From positions 1-11,374 of the forward strand of contig CABUEI010000057.1 of the NCBI GenBank assembly GCA_902490585.1: 11,374 nt of DNA, written 5' to 3'. Below, in pieces: positions 6,327-11,374 of the stretch. The position numbers and the translations under genes were made by a program. The DNA comes from an uncultured Oscillospiraceae bacterium (GTDB lineage Bacteria; Bacillota; Clostridia; Oscillospirales; Ruminococcaceae). Below the pieces are notes generated by a model. The model saw only the letters and a list, made by a program, of their open reading frames with translations. It made no database searches and was not told the DNA's origin. Within the stretch, counting starts at the first letter, position 1; the number at the start of each line of letters is the position of its first letter.

Positions 6327-8558
6327 TTACATAAATTTGAGCTGGTCGGTATCTTCGTCATACAAAGTTCCTGCCACCGGCACGGTTTTTGTCCTGTAGC
6401 TGTCCTCGTCCTTTATCATACCGTCCTCATATTTTACCGCCGACCTGAGCTTTGCTTTGGTAAGACGCATTACCTGTACGCCCTGCGTATCTCTTGCCGC
6501 TTTTGGCAGGATAAGCACGGTGTTGAATATCATGACCTTGCCTGCATCGGAACTGAGCATAAACTCGCAGTCCTCGTTTACAAGCGTCATTGATATCAGC
6601 GGCGAGCCGTCGTTATACGCATTGGCAAGCTTTTTACGTCTTGTCTTGGTTTCAAACGATGCCATAGGCACCTTTGCGCATTTACCGTTTTCAAAGAACA
6701 TTACAAGCGTACCGCTGTAGTCCTCGGCGGCTATCATCTTTATTATCTTCTCATCCGGGTCAAGTTCCAGCTTTACGGGCAGATAGTCACCCATTACGCT
6801 TGCCTTGCCGTCGTCAAAATCGCAGACTCTTGCTTTATATACTTGATATTTATCGGTGAAGAATAAAAGCTCGGCACGGTTTGTACCCTCGTAAGTTGTG
6901 ATTATCTCATCATTCTCCTTGAGCTTCTGTTCACCGCTCATTCTCAGCGACTGCGGCGTTATCTTCTTGAAATATCCCTCACGGGTGAAGAACAGATTAA
7001 CGGGATAATCGGGTATCTCCTCCTCCGCCTCGTTCTCCTCGTCCTCAGTGCCGTAGATAAACATTGTCTTTCTGGGCTTGCCGTACTTCTTTGCAATCTC
7101 GCCGAGTTCGGAAATGATTATCTGCTTTACTCTGCGCTCGGAAGAAAGAATATCTTCCATATCGGCTATTTCTTCCTTCAGACTGTCGATTTCTTCTATA
7201 CGCTTTAAGATATAGCCCTTGTTGATGTTTCTGAGCTTGATATCCGCAACATATTCAGCCTGCGTTTCGTCTATGCCGAAACCTATCATCAGGTTCGGTA
7301 CGACCTCTGCATCGTCCTCGGTTTCACGGATGATCTTTATAGCCTTGTCTATATCAAGCAGTATCTTCTTAAGACCTGTCAGCAGATGGAGCTTTTCTTT
7401 CTTTCTTGCAAGCTCAAACTTTGTCTTTCTCTTTACGCAGGTAATTCTGAAATCCGTCCACTGCTCGAGTATCTCGGCAACGCCCATTACCTTAGGCATA
7501 CCGCCTACAAGAATGTTGAAGTTGCAGGAGAAAACGTCCTGTAAAGGAGTTATCCTGAACAGCTTTTTCATTACCGCCTCGCTGTCCTGCCCACGCTTTA
7601 AATCAATAGTTATCTTAAGACCCGATAAGTCCGACTCATCACGAACGTCCGAGATTTCTTTCAGCTTGCCCAGCTTCACCTGCTCAACTATCTTATCTAT
7701 TATAGCCTCGATAGTTGTTGTGGGCGGAATTTCGGTTACTTCTATACAGTTTGCCGCTTTGTCATAGATATACTTACTGCGTACTTTTACACTGCCTCGA
7801 CCGGTAGCATATATACGGCGCAGTTCGTTCTCGTCCTGTAATATAAATCCGCCGCCGGGGAAATCCGGACCTTTAAGGGTGGATATGATATCGTGTTCAG
7901 GGTTCTTCATAAGTGCGGCGGCTGTTTCGCACACTTCCGACAGATTGAACGAGCATATATTACTTGCCATTGATACGGCGATACCGACATTGTTGTTTAC
8001 CAGTACCGCAGGAAATCTTGTAGGGAGCAGTACAGGCTCGGTCATGGAATTGTCGTAGTTCGGCACAAAGTCAACTATATCACGGTCAATATCCGCAAAA
8101 ATCTCGGCACAGATAGGGTCGAGCTTAGCCTCAGTGTATCGTGACGCCGCAAACGACATATCTCTTGAATACGCCTTACCGAAGTTACCCTTGCTGTCAA
8201 CATACGGGTGCAGAAGAGCCTCGTTGCCACGGGCAAGTCTTACCATAGTTTCGTATATTGCCATATCACCGTGGGGATTTAATTTCATCGTCTGTCCGAC
8301 AATGTTTGCGGACTTTGTTCTTGCTCCCGTCAGCAGTCCCATTTTATACATGGTGTACAGCAATTTTCTGTGTGACGGCTTGAAACCGTCTATTTCAGGG
8401 AGCGCACGGGAAACTATAACGCTCATCGCATACGGCATATAGTTTTCGGTCAGCGTATCGGTTATCGGCTGATTTTCAACAATGCCTGCACCCTCTATAT
8501 AAGCGTTTTTATTGGAAGCGATTTTCTTCTCGCTCTTTTCGTTTTTTCCTTTTCTCAA
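6327..8558 (-). CDS. parC: type IIA DNA topoisomerase subunit A (topo IV-like, ParC/GyrA family)
   Basis: DNA cleavage and religation subunit of a type IIA topoisomerase acting on chromosome supercoils or links. Of 743 aa, the breakage-reunion core covers about 30-490: RALPEIDGFKPSHRKLLY (51-68), the quinolone region NPHGDMAIYE (94-103), catalytic Arg140-Tyr141 in ASRYTEAKL, and the DNA-intercalating isoleucine in VGIAV (191-195, Ile193). An acidic linker (505-517) leads to a beta-pinwheel C-terminal domain from about 518. A GyrA box (QRRGGKG type) is not seen, which favours topo IV over gyrase; the parC name is therefore tentative. Met99 replaces the usual serine. The start is a TTG with AGAGG at 8567-8571, eight bases upstream; the first in-frame ATG is residue 41, inside the conserved core. 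It is the last gene after the HD protein and subunit B. Confidence 0.9.
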   Translation of the reverse strand: MRKGKNEKSEKKIASNKNAYIEGAGIVENQPITDTLTENYMPYAMSVIVSRALPEIDGFKPSHRKLLYTMYKMGLLTGARTKSANIVGQTMKLNPHGDMAIYETMVRLARGNEALLHPYVDSKGNFGKAYSRDMSFAASRYTEAKLDPICAEIFADIDRDIVDFVPNYDNSMTEPVLLPTRFPAVLVNNNVGIAVSMASNICSFNLSEVCETAAALMKNPEHDIISTLKGPDFPGGGFILQDENELRRIYATGRGSVKVRSKYIYDKAANCIEVTEIPPTTTIEAIIDKIVEQVKLGKLKEISDVRDESDLSGLKITIDLKRGQDSEAVMKKLFRITPLQDVFSCNFNILVGGMPKVMGVAEILEQWTDFRITCVKRKTKFELARKKEKLHLLTGLKKILLDIDKAIKIIRETEDDAEVVPNLMIGFGIDETQAEYVADIKLRNINKGYILKRIEEIDSLKEEIADMEDILSSERRVKQIIISELGEIAKKYGKPRKTMFIYGTEDEENEAEEEIPDYPVNLFFTREGYFKKITPQSLRMSGEQKLKENDEIITTYEGTNRAELLFFTDKYQVYKARVCDFDDGKASVMGDYLPVKLELDPDEKIIKMIAAEDYSGTLVMFFENGKCAKVPMASFETKTRRKKLANAYNDGSPLISMTLVNEDCEFMLSSDAGKVMIFNTVLILPKAARDTQGVQVMRLTKAKLRSAVKYEDGMIKDEDSYRTKTVPVAGTLYDEDTDQLKFM

Positions 8559-8566
8559 AATCTATA

Positions 8567-8571
8567 CCTCT
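8567..8571 (-). promoter_or_regulatory. ribosome binding site supporting a TTG start
   Basis: AGAGG on the minus strand lies eight bases before the TTG at 8556-8558 that begins the topoisomerase A subunit. The spacing is ideal. The resulting Lys-rich N-terminal tail precedes the conserved core. Confidence 0.7.
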
Positions 8572-8585
8572 TTTAGCCTGTTGTA

Positions 8586-9050
8586 TCAGAGTGAAAACTC
8601 TTTTTTCAGCTTCTCAAAGCGTTTTTCATATTTATCTCTTATCGGGAGTGTTGTGTTCTGCAAAACGTGTTGCAGAATGTCGGCGTCTTTGAGCACCTCG
8701 TCAAGCGGAAGTCCGACATTTTCCTTATCGCTGTGATTAGCTATCGCTCTTGTGATATTACCGATTTCACACACGCTGAAAAGTCCCGTCTTTGCGAGTA
8801 TCGGCATTACTGCGTCCGCTCCGTCCTTTGCGTGATTTTCATCAACGCCTGTCTGCAATTTATAGTAGTCGTGGAGCAGTCCGCATATCTGTGCAAGCTC
8901 TGCGTTCACTCCTCTGCGAAGAGCTATAAGTCCTGCCGTCTGTGCCGTACCGTAAAGATGAACATACGCTTTCTGCCGTCTTTCTTCGGGAAGCGCCGCT
9001 ATCATCTCCGATACGACCGCCGATATTACTTCGATCCTGTTGATTTCCAT
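8586..9050 (-). CDS. HD-domain protein between topoisomerase subunits
   Basis: A 154 aa soluble protein of the HD metal-dependent phosphohydrolase superfamily. The metal-ligand pattern is complete: His31, the His60-Asp61 pair in GLLHDYYK, His73 (ENHAKDGADA), His106 (IANHSDKE) and Asp123 (LKDADIL). The H, HD, H, H, D order and the size resemble the YqeK-like branch that hydrolyses diadenosine tetraphosphate, but the substrate cannot be read from the sequence and other nucleotides are possible. The ATG has GGAGG at 9055-9059, four bases upstream, and starts 12 bases after the subunit B stop. The stop is 27 bases before the subunit A start, so all three are surely cotranscribed. No signal peptide or membrane segment is seen. 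Confidence 0.85.
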   Translation of the reverse strand: MEINRIEVISAVVSEMIAALPEERRQKAYVHLYGTAQTAGLIALRRGVNAELAQICGLLHDYYKLQTGVDENHAKDGADAVMPILAKTGLFSVCEIGNITRAIANHSDKENVGLPLDEVLKDADILQHVLQNTTLPIRDKYEKRFEKLKKEFSL

Positions 9051-9062
9051 ATATCCTCCGTC

Positions 9063-11066
9063 TTACGATACGTCTATATCGTCAAGGTACTTATAGCCGT
9101 AGTCACGGATATAATCCTTTCGCCCGTCAAGGTTATCACCGAGCAGAAGCTCGAATATCTCCTGCGTTTTCTGTGCGTCCTCGGGCATCACTCTTATAAG
9201 CCGTCTTGTTTCTGGGTTCATTGTGGTAAGCGACATCATTTCGGGTTCGTTCTCACCAAGACCTTTCGAACGCTGTATCTTATACTTCTGATCGCCTATA
9301 TCGGCAAGTATTCTCTGCTTTTCCGCCTCTGTATAGGCAAAGTAGGTCATGTCCTTGCTGTTTATCTCATACAGCGGCGACTCTGCTATATAAACATATC
9401 CCTTTTCGATTACAGTCGGGACAAGTCTGTACAGCATAGTCAGAATAAGTGTTCTTATCTGATATCCGTCATAATCAGCATCGGTGCAGATTATTATCTT
9501 TTCCCACCTGAGATTGTTTAAATCAAAAGTTGAAAGGTCCTTGTTAGCCTTAGCCTTTACCTCAACACCGCAGCCGAGTATCTTCATAAGATTGGTGATG
9601 ATCTCACTCTTGAATATCTTGTCATAGCTTGCTTTAAGGCAGTTCAGCGTCTTACCTCTTACAGGCATTACTGCCTGATAATCCGCATCTCTTGCCTGCT
9701 TTACCGCACCTAAAGCCGAGTCACCCTCCACTATATAAAGCTCTCGTCTTGCCGTGTCCTTACTCCTGCAGTCAACGAACTTCGGTATCCTGTTTGCAAG
9801 GTCTATCTTGCCCGAAAGCTGTTTCTTTATAGTATCTCTCGCCTTTGCGGCATTTTCACGAGCACGTTTGTTTATCATTACCTGCTCGCATATTTTAACC
9901 GCTTCATCGGGGTTTTCAAGGAAGTAGACTTCGAGCTGATGTTTCAGCCAATCGGTCATAGCTTCCTGTATAAATTTATTGGTTATACTCTTTTTTGTCT
10001 GGTTCTCATAGCTTGTCTGCGTTGAGAAGTTTGAAGATATAAACACAAGACAATCGGCAATATCGGTGAATTTGATCTTGCCCTCGGTCTTGTTGTACTT
10101 GCTGTTGGCTTTGAGCCAGCCGTCTATCTGACTTGTGAACGCAGCCTGCATCGCCTTATCGGGACTTCCGCCGTGTTCCAGCCAGCTTGAATTGTGGTAG
10201 TGCTGTATAAGCTGAACCTTGTTTGAGAATACAAAGGCAACTTTCATCTTTACTTTGTATTCGGGCTTGTCCTCTCTGTCCTTACCTGTACGCTGTGCGC
10301 TCCAAACCTGCTCGGTCGTAAGTGCCGTATCACCTACTATTTCTTTAAGGTAATCGCTGATACCGTTCTCATAGCAATAGGTATGTTCTTCAAAATGTGT
10401 TTCGCCTGTTTCCTCGTCACGCACTTCGTTTCTCAGCACAAAGGTCAGCCCGTCATTTACTACCGCCTGTCTGCGCAGAACATCGTCAAAATATTCAAAA
10501 GGTACGTCAATATCGGTGAATACGTCAAGGTCGGGCTTCCACTTGATTTTTGTACCCGTCGTTCCATCAGACTGGTGACGGCGGAAGCCTCTTTCTTCCT
10601 TTTCAACGTTATAGCCCTTTTCGAATCTCAGGTCGTATATCCACGTTCCGTTATTGCTCTCGACCTCCATATACTCAGCCGCAAACTGCGTCGAGCAAAG
10701 ACCCAAACCGTTAAGACCGAGCGAATATGAGTAGTTGTCTCCGCTGTTGTTATCGTACTTACCGCCTGCGTACAGTGTGCAGAAGGCAAGCTCCCAGTTG
10801 TACTTCTCCTCGTTTTTATTGAAGTCTATCGGTATACCTCTGCCGTAGTCCTGCACTTCAATGCTTTTATCAAGGAAGCGTGTAACGATTATCTTCTTTC
10901 CGAAGCCCTCTCTCGCCTCGTCTATCGAGTTTGAAAGTATCTCAAACACGGAGTGACAACAGCCGTCAAGCCCGTCCGAGCCGAATATAACGCCGGGACG
11001 CAGTCGTACCTGATCGGGTCCTTTCAGCTGTTTAAGACTGTTATCGTCATAATTTTTCTTTGCCAT
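9063..11066 (-). CDS. parE: type IIA DNA topoisomerase subunit B (ParE/GyrB family)
   Basis: ATPase subunit that captures the transported DNA segment and partners subunit A. The 667 aa protein has the GHKL ATPase (about 1-220): Glu42 and Asn46 in FEILSNSIDEA, DYGRGIP (73-79) and the ATP-lid glycines LGLNGLG (116-122). A transducer domain has the QTK loop at 356-358. The TOPRIM domain follows, with EGDSA (447-451) and DADYDG (529-534), and the tail has QRSKGLGE (598-605) and TTMNPETRRL (614-623). Several normally fixed residues differ: Tyr in DNGRGIP, Asn for His in GLHGVG, and a poorly conserved stretch before QTK. It is therefore a divergent, probably second, type II enzyme rather than the main gyrase; that is inference. 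AAAGGA at 11075-11080 sits eight bases before the ATG. First gene of the operon. Confidence 0.92.
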   Translation of the reverse strand: MAKKNYDDNSLKQLKGPDQVRLRPGVIFGSDGLDGCCHSVFEILSNSIDEAREGFGKKIIVTRFLDKSIEVQDYGRGIPIDFNKNEEKYNWELAFCTLYAGGKYDNNSGDNYSYSLGLNGLGLCSTQFAAEYMEVESNNGTWIYDLRFEKGYNVEKEERGFRRHQSDGTTGTKIKWKPDLDVFTDIDVPFEYFDDVLRRQAVVNDGLTFVLRNEVRDEETGETHFEEHTYCYENGISDYLKEIVGDTALTTEQVWSAQRTGKDREDKPEYKVKMKVAFVFSNKVQLIQHYHNSSWLEHGGSPDKAMQAAFTSQIDGWLKANSKYNKTEGKIKFTDIADCLVFISSNFSTQTSYENQTKKSITNKFIQEAMTDWLKHQLEVYFLENPDEAVKICEQVMINKRARENAAKARDTIKKQLSGKIDLANRIPKFVDCRSKDTARRELYIVEGDSALGAVKQARDADYQAVMPVRGKTLNCLKASYDKIFKSEIITNLMKILGCGVEVKAKANKDLSTFDLNNLRWEKIIICTDADYDGYQIRTLILTMLYRLVPTVIEKGYVYIAESPLYEINSKDMTYFAYTEAEKQRILADIGDQKYKIQRSKGLGENEPEMMSLTTMNPETRRLIRVMPEDAQKTQEIFELLLGDNLDGRKDYIRDYGYKYLDDIDVS

Positions 11067-11084
11067 CAGCTTTATCCTTTCAAC

Positions 11085-11106
11085 CGCCGTACTCCCCTGT
11101 ACGGCG
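11085..11106 (-). promoter_or_regulatory. leader hairpin just before the subunit B ribosome binding site
   Basis: CGCCGTA (11085-11091) and TACGGCG (11100-11106) form a perfect, mostly G+C 7-bp stem with an 8-base loop. In the mRNA the loop reads CAGGGGAG, itself SD-like, and the stem ends four bases before the true AAAGGA. It could act as a standby site or as a switch on translation; no known riboswitch is recognised. Confidence 0.45.
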
Positions 11107-11130
11107 AAACTTTAGTCAATAATTAGTTTT

Positions 11131-11159
11131 ATTGTACCACAAAACCCACGATTTTGCAA
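11131..11159 (-). promoter_or_regulatory. promoter of the topoisomerase B-HD-A operon
   Basis: On the minus strand TTGCAA (11154-11159) and TACAAT (11131-11136) are 17 bases apart, with a TGG directly before the -10 box giving an extended -10. Transcription would begin near 11124, leaving a leader of about 58 nt that includes the 11085-11106 hairpin. Confidence 0.6.
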
Positions 11160-11160
11160 G

Positions 11161-11230
11161 CACGGCGGCTGTGAGCCGCTTCAAATTCGCCGTGCGGCGA
11201 GTCGCCGCTGACAATTCGCCGTTCTGTCAG
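11161..11230. repeat. cluster of G+C-rich nested palindromes, REP-like
   Basis: Within 70 bp lie several perfect inverted repeats: CACGGCG/CGCCGTG (11161-11167, 11188-11194), GCGGCT/AGCCGC (11165-11170, 11174-11179), GCGGCGA/TCGCCGC (11194-11200, 11202-11208) and CTGACA/TGTCAG (11208-11213, 11225-11230). A 10-base direct repeat AATTCGCCGT occurs at 11184-11193 and 11213-11222. It stands out from the A+T-rich flanks. No T-run follows on either strand, so it is not a simple terminator; an extragenic repeat element or a multi-site regulator target is more likely. Confidence 0.55.
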
Positions 11231-11291
11231 TTTGAGATTTGCTTTACCTCAGTTACCGGCGGATATTGACGATAGTATATAAGCAAAAATA

Positions 11292-11320
11292 AATTGCTAA
11301 TACAAAAAATATCAGCAATT
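11292..11320. promoter_or_regulatory. inverted repeat overlapping the outward promoter
   Basis: AATTGCT (11292-11298) and AGCAATT (11314-11320) are perfect 7-base complements with a 15-base spacer, and ATA/TAT inside the arms could extend the dyad past one mismatch. The right arm shares its last two bases with the -35 box at 11319-11324, so a bound regulator would contact the promoter. Confidence 0.4.
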
Positions 11321-11348
11321 GACAGAGTATGCTCAAATATGATATACT
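11319..11348 (+). promoter_or_regulatory. outward plus-strand promoter for a gene beyond the window
   Basis: TTGACA (11319-11324) is a perfect -35 box and TATACT (11343-11348) a good -10 box, 18 bases apart, with TGA before the -10 giving an extended -10. Transcription would start near 11355 and run off the right edge. No start codon with a ribosome binding site is visible in the last 20 bases. Confidence 0.65.
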
Positions 11349-11374
11349 TTTTCCATTGTCGGCTTCTTCCGCAA

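Noticed and set aside
8667..9521. 284-codon plus-strand open frame
   Set aside because: Antisense to the HD gene and the 3' part of subunit B; its product has no recognisable domain, is Cys/Tyr/Arg-rich in the way of a reverse-frame artefact, and lacks a ribosome binding site. Both opposing genes carry clear family motifs.
11161..11230. CRISPR array or rho-independent terminator at the G+C-rich repeats
   Set aside because: There are no regularly spaced repeats of 25-40 bases and no T-run after any of the stems.

Overview
The window looks like chromosome from a gut-type Firmicute of class Clostridia, probably an Oscillospiraceae/Ruminococcaceae relative. The grounds are the gene families (an MsmX-like sugar-transport ATPase, a DUF4830 protein, a formate-THF ligase, a tsaE-tsaB-rpiB-upp cluster), strong AGGAGG-type ribosome binding sites, A+T-rich spacers and a TTG start. 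This is inferred from family resemblance; no marker RNA gene is present. Nine protein-coding genes are supported, eight on the minus strand and one on the plus strand. There are no tRNA or rRNA genes, no CRISPR array and no transposase.

Left part (1-2164). A minus-strand ATPase of the MsmX/UgpC family stands alone, with no permease or binding-protein gene in view, and has a good sigma-A promoter at 1338-1366. An A+T-rich spacer of about 400 bp with two inverted repeats separates it from a divergent plus-strand gene for a small membrane-anchored DUF4830 protein. A strong hairpin at 2129-2164 closes that gene and the converging upp transcript.

Middle part (2189-6290). Five minus-strand genes form a compact housekeeping operon, in transcription order fhs, tsaE, tsaB, rpiB, upp. 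The first four overlap or nearly abut. The operon starts at a near-consensus promoter whose spacer contains a perfect dyad. It links one-carbon metabolism, t6A tRNA modification, pentose phosphate isomerisation and uracil salvage.

Right part (6327-11374). A second minus-strand operon encodes a divergent type IIA topoisomerase: B subunit, a small HD-domain protein, then A subunit (TTG start). Its promoter at 11131-11159 is flanked by a dense set of CGCCGT palindromes. At the right edge a strong plus-strand promoter points out of the window, so a divergent gene probably lies just beyond.

No obviously new defence or mobile system is visible. The most interesting points are the HD protein wedged between the two topoisomerase subunits, the unusual motif variants in that enzyme, and several promoter-embedded or RBS-embedded inverted repeats.
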